NCBI GenBank assembly: GCA_019509785.1
Contig: JAEKLQ010000024.1
Coordinates: 186,001 to 250,000 of the forward strand
Length of the DNA stretch: 64,000 nucleotides
Direction of reading: 5' to 3'
Source: Fibrobacterota bacterium
GTDB taxonomy: Bacteria > Fibrobacterota > Fibrobacteria > UBA11236
Below the pieces are notes generated by a model that worked only from the letters and a program-made list of their open reading frames with translations, had not been told where the DNA came from and did not search any database. Made by a program: the position numbers and the translations under genes. Shown one piece after another: positions 53,141 to 61,061 of the stretch (position 1 is its first letter; each line of letters begins with the position of its first letter).

Positions 53141-54547
53141 TCATCCGCGGCGGACCAGGCGGGCGGCGAAGAATCCGTCGTATTCCGATTCGCCGGGATG
53201 CAGCCATAGGCATCCGCGCTTGATCGCGAAGGCGGGCAGATAGGCGGACGCGTCGTCGAGGCGCCAATCGGGGTGCGCGGCGAGGAAGGCTTCCACCACC
53301 TCCAGGGACTCCTCCTCTTCCGGGCTGCAGGTGGCGTAGAGGATGCGCCCCCGCTCGGAGGCAAGGCGGGCGGCATCGGCGAGCAGGCCTTTTTGCAAGG
53401 CCGCCAGGCGGGCGAAATCCCCCGGCACATGGCGCCAACGGGCTTCGGGCCGGCGGCGGATCACGCCCAGGTTGCTGCACGGGGCGTCCACGATGATGCA
53501 ATCGAATCGCCCGCGTAGGGCGGCGTGCGCGGGATCCATCACCACGGGCCGGAGCCGATCGTGCCCGAGGCGCTCGCGGGCATCCCGGATGCGGCGCAAG
53601 CGGCGGAAGGAAAGATCGTTGCAAACGATGGGAGCGGCGGATGCGGGCGTTCCGGAGGGAACCGCAGCGACAGCGGCCCGGCCGCCGGCTTTTTCCGCGG
53701 CGAGGGAATATTCCAACAGACAGGCGGCCTTGCCTCCGGGAGCGGCGCAGAGGTCCAGCAGGGATTCGGAAGGCCGCCAGGCGGCCAGGCGCGCGATGAG
53801 CCCGGCGGCGGGATCCTGGAACGCGAAGGCTCCGCGGGCGAAGAGGTCCGAATGCAAGGCGACCTCGCTCGATCCCATGAGACGCAGGAATAGGGGCGCG
53901 TCCGCTTCCGGTTCCGCCGAAAGACCCAAGACGGCGAGGCCGGCCCGGACTTCCGCCACCGCGGCGTCCGCCTTCGAAGCGCGGGCCGGATTTGCGCGGA
54001 TGAACGCGGGGGCCTCTTCGTTGTTGCGAGCGAGGGTGGTCTTGAGGCGCTGGGCGCCGAGGCGCTTGAGCCAACGCCGCACCAACCATTCCGGATGAGA
54101 AAAATTCACGGCCAGGGAGCGGACGGATTCCCCCGGGGCCCGCTTAAGCCCTTGCGCGGCGATCTTCTTGAGGAGCGCGTTGGCGAAGCCGGCTTGATGC
54201 TTGCCGGCATGGCGTTTGGCCAGTTCTACCCCTAAGTTCACGGCCGCGAAAGCGGGCACGTCCAGGAAAAGCATCTGGTATGCGGAAAGCCGCAGGATCG
54301 ACCGCAGGGTGCCGGGCCCCGGAGGCTTCGGCGCGTAAGCGTCGATATTGTAGTCGAGCAGGGAGCGGTTCCGCACGACCCCCAGGCAAAGGGTTCGGAC
54401 CAAGCCGCGATCGGACTTGGGAAGGTCGTTGGTATGGAGCGGGAACAGATCCTTGAGGAAGGGGCCTTCCTTACTGGGGCCTTCCGATTCCTGCGCGCGC
54501 AGGATGCCTAAAGCGGCTTCGCGCGCCGCGTAGCCGGCTACGCTCAT
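53141..54547 (-). CDS. rsmB: 16S rRNA (cytosine-967-C5)-methyltransferase RsmB
   Basis: Methylates C967 of 16S rRNA with S-adenosylmethionine. The 468 residues contain a NusB-like helical N-terminus (about 1-140) and the NOL1/NOP2/Sun methyltransferase domain: AdoMet loop DLCAAPGGK at 265-273, release cysteine Cys357 in DAPCSNLG, and nucleophile Cys407 in YATCSPEEEE. GAGAGGG precedes the ATG. It follows fmt by 24 bp on the same strand, the usual fmt-rsmB order. A loop of about 20 residues (285-305, Ala/Gly-rich) is inserted after the AdoMet site. Confidence 0.95.
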   Translation of the reverse strand: MSVAGYAAREAALGILRAQESEGPSKEGPFLKDLFPLHTNDLPKSDRGLVRTLCLGVVRNRSLLDYNIDAYAPKPPGPGTLRSILRLSAYQMLFLDVPAFAAVNLGVELAKRHAGKHQAGFANALLKKIAAQGLKRAPGESVRSLAVNFSHPEWLVRRWLKRLGAQRLKTTLARNNEEAPAFIRANPARASKADAAVAEVRAGLAVLGLSAEPEADAPLFLRLMGSSEVALHSDLFARGAFAFQDPAAGLIARLAAWRPSESLLDLCAAPGGKAACLLEYSLAAEKAGGRAAVAAVPSGTPASAAPIVCNDLSFRRLRRIRDARERLGHDRLRPVVMDPAHAALRGRFDCIIVDAPCSNLGVIRRRPEARWRHVPGDFARLAALQKGLLADAARLASERGRILYATCSPEEEESLEVVEAFLAAHPDWRLDDASAYLPAFAIKRGCLWLHPGESEYDGFFAARLVRRG

Positions 54548-54571
54548 TCCGGCCCTCTCACTTCGGCCTTC

Positions 54572-55525
54572 TCACGACAACCGGAAGTTTTCGCGCTCGG
54601 CAGGTTGCAGTCCGTTGACGAAGTCGGGCCCGGACACCCGGGGCTTGCCTTCCCATTGCACTTCGCGCAACATCAGCCAGCCGCGCCCGGTCGCGACGTA
54701 AGGATAGCGATCGGTTCCAATGCGAACCGTTCCGGGTTCGGCGCTCTCCGTCGCCGCCGGCGGCTCGTCCACGGGCCGGGTCGCATGCACGCGGAGTACG
54801 CGGGCGGAGCCCGCCTGCGCCGCGTAACACACCGGATACGGGTTGAAGGCGCGCACGCGATCGTGCAAGGCTTGGGCGGGCAGGGCGAAATCGAGCTTGC
54901 CGTCCTCTTTCTTGAGCTTGGGCGCCGGAGTGCTGGCCGAATGATCCTGCGTTTCGGTCCGGGACCGTCCCGCTTCCAGATCGTCGAGGGCCTGAAGCAA
55001 GGTATCGCGGCCCAATTCGCGCAACCGCGCGAAGAGATCCGCCGAGGTTTCTTCCGGCCCGATGGGCGTTCTCGCCCGCGCCAGGACTTGGCCATGATCG
55101 ATTTCCGCGTCCAGTTGGAACACGGTCACTCCCGTTTCCTTTTCCCCGTTGGCGATGGCCCATTGGATGGGCGCGGCCCCGCGGTACTTGGGTAAAAGGG
55201 AACCGTGCACGTTCACGGCCCCGAAGCGGGCCAAGGGAAACAGGGTCGCGGGCAGGATGCGGTAGGCGACCACGACCAGCAGATCGGCGGCTTGGGCCTT
55301 GATGAGGTCATGGAACTCCGGCGTCTTGAGCGATACGGGCTGCGCCACCGGGAGGCCCAGGGCGAGGGCCTTTTCCTTCACCGGCGGGGCCGCCAGCTTC
55401 ATGCCCCGCCCTTTGGGTTTATCCGGCTGCGTGACCACCAGGGAGACTTGGTGGCGGGCCTGCAGGGCTTCCAGGAAGGGGACGGCGAATTCGGGCGTGC
55501 CCATGAAGACGAGTCGCATCCCCAT
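54572..55525 (-). CDS. fmt: Methionyl-tRNA formyltransferase
   Basis: Formylates initiator methionyl-tRNA using 10-formyltetrahydrofolate. The 317 residues show the N-terminal VFMGTPEFAVPFLEAL, and the catalytic Asn105, His107 and Asp143 (in NVHGSLLPKYRGAAPIQW and LDAEIDHG), with spacing matching the E. coli enzyme (106, 108, 144). The C-terminal OB-fold domain is present. Start 55525 (ATG) or 55519 would both be possible; neither has a strong site. It is followed by rsmB and divergent from vapB. Confidence 0.96.
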   Translation of the reverse strand: MGMRLVFMGTPEFAVPFLEALQARHQVSLVVTQPDKPKGRGMKLAAPPVKEKALALGLPVAQPVSLKTPEFHDLIKAQAADLLVVVAYRILPATLFPLARFGAVNVHGSLLPKYRGAAPIQWAIANGEKETGVTVFQLDAEIDHGQVLARARTPIGPEETSADLFARLRELGRDTLLQALDDLEAGRSRTETQDHSASTPAPKLKKEDGKLDFALPAQALHDRVRAFNPYPVCYAAQAGSARVLRVHATRPVDEPPAATESAEPGTVRIGTDRYPYVATGRGWLMLREVQWEGKPRVSGPDFVNGLQPAERENFRLS

Positions 55526-55555
55526 AATGGAGTTAATCGCGCCCACATGCGCAAG

Positions 55556-55579
55556 GCGGGAAGAGGATTATCTTCCCGC
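55556..55579. promoter_or_regulatory. Perfect inverted repeat before vapB
   Basis: GCGGGAAGA (55556-55564) and TCTTCCCGC (55571-55579) form a perfect 9-bp inverted repeat with a 6-bp centre, in the 95-bp gap between fmt and vapB, 42 bp before the antitoxin start. Toxin-antitoxin complexes usually bind such repeats to repress their own operon. Confidence 0.55.
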
Positions 55580-55620
55580 ACGGAAGGCAATTGACTTGTA
55601 TGCATCCGGGAGGCATCTTT

Positions 55621-55827
55621 ATGCATATGCGGACTACGATCAATATCGACGATGAATTGTTGCGGAAGGCCTCCGAGGCCACGGGGATCACCGAGAAAAC
55701 CGCTTTGGTACGGAAAGCCTTGGAAAGCTTGGTCGTGGACGCGGCCTATAAGCGCCTGGCGGCCATGGGCGGGACCATGAAGAACCTTAAGCCCGTTTCC
55801 CGCAAGCGGCCCTGGTCGCGCAAGTGA
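55621..55827 (+). CDS. vapB: VapB-type antitoxin
   Basis: A 68-residue antitoxin. The N-terminal MRTTINIDDELLRKASEATG is the ribbon-helix-helix-like opening common in VapB proteins of the DUF2191 type. A helix and a basic toxin-binding tail (KPVSRKRPWSRK) follow. ATG at 55621, 7 nt after GGGAGG, was chosen; ATG at 55627 is possible. Stop TGA overlaps the toxin's GTG start by 4 nt, so the two are translationally coupled. It should bind DNA with VapC and neutralise it. Confidence 0.9.
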   Translation: MHMRTTINIDDELLRKASEATGITEKTALVRKALESLVVDAAYKRLAAMGGTMKNLKPVSRKRPWSRK

Positions 55828-56198
55828 AGGTGCTGGCGGATACCTCGGTGTGGATCCATTTCCTGAGCGCCGGCGAGCCCGGCATGTCCGATTTGCTCAC
55901 CCAAAAAGCGGTGGACATGCATCCTTTCGTCATCGGCGAGTTGGCTTGCGGGAACCTCGCGGACCGAAAGCGGTTCTTAGCCGAGATTGGCAGGCTTCCG
56001 CGCGCTTTGCCCGCGCAAGACAACGAGGTCCTCGCATTCGTGGAATCGCATCGTCTCTACGGCACAGGGCTGAGCTGGACCGATGCCCATCTTCTCGCTT
56101 CGGCCCTGATTTCGGGAGATCAGCTATGGACCCGGGATAAAGCCCTTGGCAAGGCCGCTGTGAAGGTCGGGATCGCCTTTAACCCCGGCGCGCATTGA
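55824..56198 (+). CDS. vapC: VapC-type PIN-domain toxin
   Basis: A 124-residue PIN-domain ribonuclease, toxin partner of VapB. Acidic metal-site residues are readable: Asp6 in LADTSVW, Glu39 in GELACG, Asp87 in WTDAHLLAS and Asp105 in TRDKAL. The GTG start overlaps the vapB stop (GTGA). VapC toxins cleave tRNA or rRNA; which RNA is unknown. The pair sits as an island between fmt and rfbB, in keeping with mobility, although no transfer signature is visible. Confidence 0.93.
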   Translation: MKVLADTSVWIHFLSAGEPGMSDLLTQKAVDMHPFVIGELACGNLADRKRFLAEIGRLPRALPAQDNEVLAFVESHRLYGTGLSWTDAHLLASALISGDQLWTRDKALGKAAVKVGIAFNPGAH

Positions 56199-56252
56199 TT
56201 CGATCCTGGTCGGGTCGGGCCGTCCCATGATTTCGGCTCCGCTTAGAGCCGG

Positions 56253-57221
56253 TCAGCCCTTCTTCAGGGGCCGCCACCATTTTTCGTTGGCCTTGTACCA
56301 CTCCACCGTGGACTTGATGCCCGAGTCGAAATCGTGCTTCGGCTTCCACCCCAACTCCCGGCTGATCTTGGAGGCGTCGATGGCGTAGCGGCGATCATGG
56401 CCCAGGCGATCTTCCACGTAGCGGATGGAGGTTTCGTCCTTGCCCATCAGGGCGAGCAGCTTGCGGGCGATCTCGATGTTCTCGCGCTCGTTATTGCCGC
56501 CGATATTGTAGGCCTCGCCCGCGCGGCCCTTCTCCAGGGCCAGCAATATGCCGGTGCAATGATCTTCCACGTGCAGCCAATCGCGCACGTTCTTCCCATC
56601 GCCGTAGATGGGTATCTGCTTGCCTTCCATCAGATTGGAAATCAGCAAGGGGATGAGCTTCTCGGGGAATTGGTACGGGCCGTAATTGTTGGAGCAGCGG
56701 GTGAGGACGGTGTCCATCCCGAAGGTGTGGTGGTAGGCCTGCACCAGGAAATCCGAACCGGCCTTGCTGGCCGAGTAAGGGGAATTGGGCGTCAGGGGGG
56801 TGGTCTCGCTGAATAGCCCGGTGGGGCCGAGCGAACCGTAAACCTCATCGGTGGACACGTGCAGGAAGCGGCCCACCTTGGCCTTGCGCGCCGACTCCAG
56901 CAACACCTGGGTGCCCATCACGTTGGTCTGGACGAAAATCTCGGGCCCGGCGATGCTCCGATCCACGTGCGACTCGGCCGCGAAATGGACGACCGCATCC
57001 GGATTGGCCGAGAATATCTCGCTCATGAGGGCGCTGTCGCAGATATCGGCCTTGAAGAACTTGTAGTTGGGATTGCCGGCCAGATCCGACAAGTTGGCCG
57101 GATTCCCGGCATAGGTCAACTTATCGACATTGGTCACGCGCCAGCCAGGGCGGGAGGCGAGGACCAGGCGGATGAAATTGGATCCGATGAAACCGCAGCC
57201 GCCGGTGACGATGAGATGCAT
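56253..57221 (-). CDS. rfbB: dTDP-glucose 4,6-dehydratase
   Basis: Short-chain dehydrogenase-type enzyme, second step of dTDP-L-rhamnose synthesis and related dTDP-sugars. The 322 residues include the NAD motif TGGCGFIGSN, the catalytic Thr-Asp-Glu at 124-126 (STDEVYG), and Tyr149-x3-Lys153 (YSASK). RCSNNYGPYQFPEKLIPL and VRDWLHVEDHC are also typical. Other rml genes are not nearby. The leader forms a hairpin covering its ribosome-binding site (57226-57280), so translation may be regulated. Confidence 0.96.
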   Translation of the reverse strand: MHLIVTGGCGFIGSNFIRLVLASRPGWRVTNVDKLTYAGNPANLSDLAGNPNYKFFKADICDSALMSEIFSANPDAVVHFAAESHVDRSIAGPEIFVQTNVMGTQVLLESARKAKVGRFLHVSTDEVYGSLGPTGLFSETTPLTPNSPYSASKAGSDFLVQAYHHTFGMDTVLTRCSNNYGPYQFPEKLIPLLISNLMEGKQIPIYGDGKNVRDWLHVEDHCTGILLALEKGRAGEAYNIGGNNERENIEIARKLLALMGKDETSIRYVEDRLGHDRRYAIDASKISRELGWKPKHDFDSGIKSTVEWYKANEKWWRPLKKG

Positions 57222-57225
57222 AAGG

Positions 57226-57280
57226 GTCCCTAACAGAATGCTGGCTTAGAGCGAGGCCGAGACCCCATTCTGTTAGGGAC
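57226..57280 (-). promoter_or_regulatory. Leader hairpin over the rfbB ribosome-binding site
   Basis: Two 15-nt arms, GTCCCTAACAGAATG (57226-57240) and CATTCTGTTAGGGAC (57266-57280), are perfectly complementary with a 25-nt loop. On the minus strand the arm nearest the gene ends 5 nt before the rfbB ATG and includes the GGGA that would serve as Shine-Dalgarno. Closing the hairpin would block translation. The word also occurs in the SH3 gene at 50557. Confidence 0.6.
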
Positions 57281-57323
57281 TCTGAAAGTCAAAGTTAGCA
57301 AACCGCGGAAATTAGGCAATCGG

Positions 57324-57373
57324 CCCGGCAAGGCCGGGGGCCCGGCAAGGCCGGCGGCACGGCAGGGCCGGGG
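57324..57373 (-). terminator. Three tandem hairpins after the HD-GYP gene
   Basis: Units of about 15-18 bp (57324-57338, 57341-57354, 57356-57373) contain CCGGC/GCCGG stems around AAG or AGG loops. They start 17 nt after the HD-GYP stop codon. The sequence differs from the triple array at 17450-17506, but number, spacing and position match. A transcription end or RNA-stability element is the simplest reading. Confidence 0.5.
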
Positions 57374-57389
57374 CGCGGTTAGCCTGAGC

Positions 57390-58421
57390 TTACTTGCTGA
57401 ACTCCCTGGACACGCGGATGAGATCCTCTTCGATGCGAAGGAAGGCTTGCACCAAATCGGGATCGAAGTGCCGGCCCGATTCCGCCAGGATCATTTCGCG
57501 CGCCTTTCCGTGCGGGATCGGTTCCTTATAACAGCGGCGCGAAACCAAGGCATCGTACACGTCCGCCAGCGCCACTATGCGGGCGGAGAGGGGAATGGCT
57601 TTTCCTTTCAGCGGCTTTCCGATCCCGGGCTCGACGAACATGGCCCGGGTGGACCCCAGCACGTTCGGGTAACCGGTGCCGTCGTAGCGCTGGTGGTGGT
57701 GGTAGGCGATCTCCTTGGACAAGGAGTAGAAGGTGCGCCATCCCAGCTTCAGCTCCAACTCGTGGAGCAGATCGCCGCCGATGATGGTGTGCATCTTCAT
57801 GATCTCGAACTCATCGGCGGTAAGGCCCCCGCGCTTCTTGAGGATGTCGTCGCGGATGCCCACCTTGCCGATGTCGTGGAGCGGCGCCGCGATGAAGATC
57901 TCGTCGCAATAGCTGCGCGTGATGTAATCCGAGTACTCCGGGAACTTGGCCATTTCTTGCGCGAGCATGCGCGAGTAATGGCTCATGCGGATGATATGAT
58001 CGCCGGTGTCGGGATCGCGCACCTCGGAAATCTTGGCGAAGCCGAGGATGGAAACCTTCTGGATCTCGTTGCCGCGCTCCAGGCCCTCCAGGATGCGATC
58101 ATGCATCCCCTGGTTGGCCTTGCGGTAGGCGGAGGCGATGGCCCATAGCCCGCCGTAGGGCACCACGAATTCGGGCAGCCATGCGAGCCAGGGCAAGGGT
58201 TGGGCAGGCAGGAAACCCGCGGCCGTGCCATGCACGGCGACATGCATTCCGAAACGGGCCAGGTGGAAGACGGCCCCGAAGGCGAGGGCGGGAAGCAAAG
58301 GATTGTCGAGGATGGTTTCGAACAAGGCCAGGGTGCGGGGGGCCGGGGCGCGGGCCGTAAACGGCTTGACCGCTGGAAGGGCCGTAGGCTTGCCCTGGCC
58401 ATGGATATCCAATAATGTCAT
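57390..58421 (-). CDS. HD-GYP domain phosphodiesterase
   Basis: A 343-residue membrane-associated protein likely to hydrolyse cyclic di-GMP. Two or three hydrophobic segments (about 40-65 and 75-100) precede the catalytic domain. HD-GYP landmarks: GDHIIR at 140-145, the HD pair in HDIGKVGI at 182-189, His211, HHHQRYDGTGYP at 241-252 (GYP at 250-252), and late DVYDALVS. No sensor domain such as PAS or GAF is present, so the membrane part may sense. The distant GAAGGGG site leaves the exact start slightly open. Confidence 0.93.
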   Translation of the reverse strand: MTLLDIHGQGKPTALPAVKPFTARAPAPRTLALFETILDNPLLPALAFGAVFHLARFGMHVAVHGTAAGFLPAQPLPWLAWLPEFVVPYGGLWAIASAYRKANQGMHDRILEGLERGNEIQKVSILGFAKISEVRDPDTGDHIIRMSHYSRMLAQEMAKFPEYSDYITRSYCDEIFIAAPLHDIGKVGIRDDILKKRGGLTADEFEIMKMHTIIGGDLLHELELKLGWRTFYSLSKEIAYHHHQRYDGTGYPNVLGSTRAMFVEPGIGKPLKGKAIPLSARIVALADVYDALVSRRCYKEPIPHGKAREMILAESGRHFDPDLVQAFLRIEEDLIRVSREFSK

Positions 58422-58606
58422 AGGATCGATGGTCCCCTTCGATCGCGAACCTAGCTATAGTAAGGCCCACGAGGCCTTTCGCACAGCGCGATTCTCCCGA
58501 CCGATAACGGGCGAACCGGTCCCGTTTCGCCATGGTCGCAAAGAGGGTGGTGAGCGTGGACGCATGATTTTGCTATGATTTTACCAGCGCGCGATGCGCT
58601 CCCCCC

Positions 58607-59404
58607 ATGCCTCGTCCTAATTCACGGAAATCGGCTCCCCATGATCGCCTTGCCCGCGCTCGTATGCTGATCCGGTCGCGCCAATCCCTCAGCGAATCCC
58701 TGGCTGCAAAGAATTCCGACAGAGAGGAAAAAGTGGTCTTCGCCCGCCTCGATCATGGGCGCGAGGCCCGCAAGGGTTTTCCGGAAGTGGTTTTCGGGGA
58801 AGGCAAGACCCCGGAACAAATCGTGCTCTTGGCCGAGCGCATCCTGGCGCGCTCCGGACGGCTCCTGGTCACGCGCGCCCCGCCCGAGGTTTGGGAACGC
58901 CTACGGCCCCGCTTTCCGCGCCTTAGCTACGATGCGGCCGCGCGCGCGATCTGGTACGCGGGAACGCCGGCGTTACGCGCCCGCCATGCCTTGCGGCGCG
59001 GTAGCGTGCTGGTGGTGGCGGCCGGCACCGGCGATCTGCCCGTGGCGGAAGAGGCGGCGCTCACCGCCCGCCTGCTCGGCTGCCGGGTCAAGACCGTCTA
59101 CGACGTGGGCGTGGCCGGCTTGCATCGGCTGCTGGCCCAGTTGCCCGCGCTCCGGAAGGCCACCGTCATCATCGCGGTGGCGGGCATGGAAGGGGCGCTC
59201 GCCAGCGTGGTCGCCGGGCTCGTGAAGGCGCCCGTCATCGGCGTGCCGACCAGCATCGGTTACGGATCGTCCCTGCAAGGCATGGCTGCGCTCTTGGCCA
59301 TGCTCAACTCCTGCGCTTCCGGGCTCACCGTGGTCAATATCGATAACGGTTTCGGGGCCGGGTTCGCGGCGGCCCAGATGTTGCGTTTGGCCCAGAAAGC
59401 TTGA
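58607..59404 (+). CDS. larB: LarB-like nickel-pincer cofactor biosynthesis protein
   Basis: A 265-residue member of the LarB family. LarB carboxylates nicotinic acid adenine dinucleotide as the first step to the nickel-pincer nucleotide of lactate racemase and related enzymes. The characteristic LDHGREARKGFPEVVFGEGKTPEQI segment begins near residue 48. The PurE-like C-terminal domain follows: VVAAGTGDLPVAEEA, AGMEGALASVVAGL and PTSIGYGSSLQGMAALLAMLNSC. LarC and LarE, needed to finish the cofactor, are not in the window. ATG at 58607; a TATGAT box lies 28 bp upstream. Confidence 0.95.
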   Translation: MPRPNSRKSAPHDRLARARMLIRSRQSLSESLAAKNSDREEKVVFARLDHGREARKGFPEVVFGEGKTPEQIVLLAERILARSGRLLVTRAPPEVWERLRPRFPRLSYDAAARAIWYAGTPALRARHALRRGSVLVVAAGTGDLPVAEEAALTARLLGCRVKTVYDVGVAGLHRLLAQLPALRKATVIIAVAGMEGALASVVAGLVKAPVIGVPTSIGYGSSLQGMAALLAMLNSCASGLTVVNIDNGFGAGFAAAQMLRLAQKA

Positions 59405-59432
59405 TTGCAGGAGGCCGGACCGAATTCGTAGA

Positions 59433-60578
59433 ATGAGCGGGATGATTTCCTCCCCGGTGCGTATCGGCGCGGCCGCCCTTGCCCTTTCTGTCCTCTGCGT
59501 TTCCGGTCTAAACGCGGACACGGAAGTATGCGGCACCTATGAGCTGGCCACCGAATGGAACGCCCACGATTCCCCCTATCTGGTCACCGGCGACATCTTC
59601 ATCCCGGCCACCTCCCGCTTGCGCATCGGCCCGGGCGTCACCGTCCGCTTCGCCAAGCCCAGGCCCTGCGAGCTGCAGAAGAGGAAAATCGACCAGGTGG
59701 ATTGGTCGGATTCGATGTATACCGGCATCAAGGCCGAAGGCACCCTGTACGTGCTCGGCAGCGAAGACAAGCCCGTGGTGTTCGAGCCGGAAAGCCCGAA
59801 AGCGGGCGCCATCGGCTGGGACGGCCTGCGGCTGACGGGGCAGAAAGAGGGCATGGCCGAGATCGGATTCGCCGTCTTTCGGGGGGCCAATCAGGCCATC
59901 GCCGCGGAGAAGGCGGGATTCTTCATCCATCATTGCCTGTTCGAAGGGAACAACACCGGCATCCTGGCGGGGCTGCGCGGCGACGTGGGCATCGTCAATT
60001 GCGACTTCATCGGGAACCTGAGCGCCGGCCTCGTGATCCGCAAGGCCGGCCCGCGCATCGCCAACAATCTCTTCGCCCAGAACCGCGCCTACGGGATCTG
60101 GGCCGACGGCCGCCCTGCCATCCAGGCCCGCTACAACGCCTTCTGGGGCAATCGGGAAGAGGCTTGCTACAAATGCCCCTATGCCCTGCTCGACTCGTCG
60201 GCGAAGAACGCCAACGGCGATGCCTGCGATGCCTTCGGCAACCTCGCCGCCGATCCCATCTTCGTGGGCTCGGCCGCTTACGACGCCGCGCGCGAGGCCG
60301 ACGTGGCCGAAACCACTCCCGCCCATCTGGTGAAAGATCCCGAATTGGCCCAGCTCGAAGCCAAGGCCCGCGCCAAGGAAGAAGCCAAGGCCAAATCGAA
60401 AGCGAAGCGGAAGAAGGAGTACGAGCCGCTCGGAAAAGGCCCGTACGTCCTTTCCAAATACTCCAAGCTGATCGACGCGGGGCATCCCGGCAAGGACTTC
60501 CGCGATCGCGACGGCAGCCGCAACGATATCGGGCTGCACGGCGGGCCGATGGGCCGCATCGCCATCGATCCCTTCTAG
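59433..60578 (+). CDS. Secreted right-handed beta-helix protein
   Basis: A 381-residue exported protein. The signal peptide ends LNAD near residue 29. Residues about 60-245 form short glycine/asparagine-punctuated strands of a right-handed parallel beta-helix (IHHCLFEGNNTGILAGLRGD, then VNCDFIGNLSAGL, then IANNLFAQNRAYGI). Such domains occur in pectate lyases, polygalacturonases and adhesins. Three cysteine-containing loops follow. A lysine/alanine-rich charged helix (about 308-332) is inserted before the final strand region, which ends IDPF. No lyase residues were recognised. 28 bp after larB. Confidence 0.8.
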   Translation: MSGMISSPVRIGAAALALSVLCVSGLNADTEVCGTYELATEWNAHDSPYLVTGDIFIPATSRLRIGPGVTVRFAKPRPCELQKRKIDQVDWSDSMYTGIKAEGTLYVLGSEDKPVVFEPESPKAGAIGWDGLRLTGQKEGMAEIGFAVFRGANQAIAAEKAGFFIHHCLFEGNNTGILAGLRGDVGIVNCDFIGNLSAGLVIRKAGPRIANNLFAQNRAYGIWADGRPAIQARYNAFWGNREEACYKCPYALLDSSAKNANGDACDAFGNLAADPIFVGSAAYDAAREADVAETTPAHLVKDPELAQLEAKARAKEEAKAKSKAKRKKEYEPLGKGPYVLSKYSKLIDAGHPGKDFRDRDGSRNDIGLHGGPMGRIAIDPF

Positions 60579-60647
60579 GTCGGCTCTAAGGGCCCAAAAA
60601 CGCCCCAAGCTCCGGCACCGGAGCGTCCGCCGCGCCGCCCCGCGCCC

Positions 60648-60676
60648 TGGACCCGGGAGTGCGGCGTCCTTATAAT
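60648..60676 (+). promoter_or_regulatory. Promoter that would give a very short leader
   Basis: TGGACC (60648-60653), a 17-nt spacer and TATAAT (60671-60676) lie just before a start codon at 60683. The expected transcript start would be at or within a few bases of that ATG, so the mRNA may be leaderless. No Shine-Dalgarno sequence is present, in agreement. Confidence 0.55.
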
Positions 60677-60682
60677 TTGGAC

Positions 60683-60916
60683 ATGGAAATCGGAAGCGTC
60701 TCCTCCTTGGATTCCACCTCCTCCATCCAGGGCATGCAAAAGGCCTTCGCCCGCAATGCCGAGCGGGCCAAGCGCCTCGCCGATCCGGAGGGCGATACCC
60801 AGCTCGATAAGGATATGGCCGAACTCCCTTCCGACAAGGAGGACGTGGCCATCCAGACCAAGGTCATCAAGACCAAGGATCAGATGCTGGGGGATTTGCT
60901 GGATATCCTCGCCTGA
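60683..60916 (+). CDS. Small helical protein
   Basis: A 77-residue protein, soluble and mostly helical. The N-terminus is Ser-rich (SVSSLDSTSSIQGMQ), followed by charged helices and a C-terminal KVIKTKDQMLGDLLDILA. That end resembles the closing helix of flagellar rod/hook proteins such as FlgC or FlgG and of short FlgC-like proteins found in many bacteria, but the match is short. ATG at 60683 lies just past a TATAAT box; the upstream Met at 60659 has no site. No flagellar genes are nearby. Function unknown. Confidence 0.65.
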   Translation: MEIGSVSSLDSTSSIQGMQKAFARNAERAKRLADPEGDTQLDKDMAELPSDKEDVAIQTKVIKTKDQMLGDLLDILA

Positions 60917-61061
60917 CCGGCGCCCTCTGTCACCATTTTCGCTAGTGCTTGTCCGTTCCGGGGCCTTGGGCCCCGTCCTTCCGCGTCTGGACCTATTGTG
61001 GGCGGCGTAAGCGGGATATATATTCCAGGTCGCGCCCACGTCTCAGGAAAAAGGTCCGACC

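Noticed and set aside
53079-54089. Upstream extension of the barrel gene (51318-53078)
   Set aside because: The extra 337 codons lie antisense to rsmB and are not protein-like; GTG at 53078 has a ribosome site and a signal peptide.
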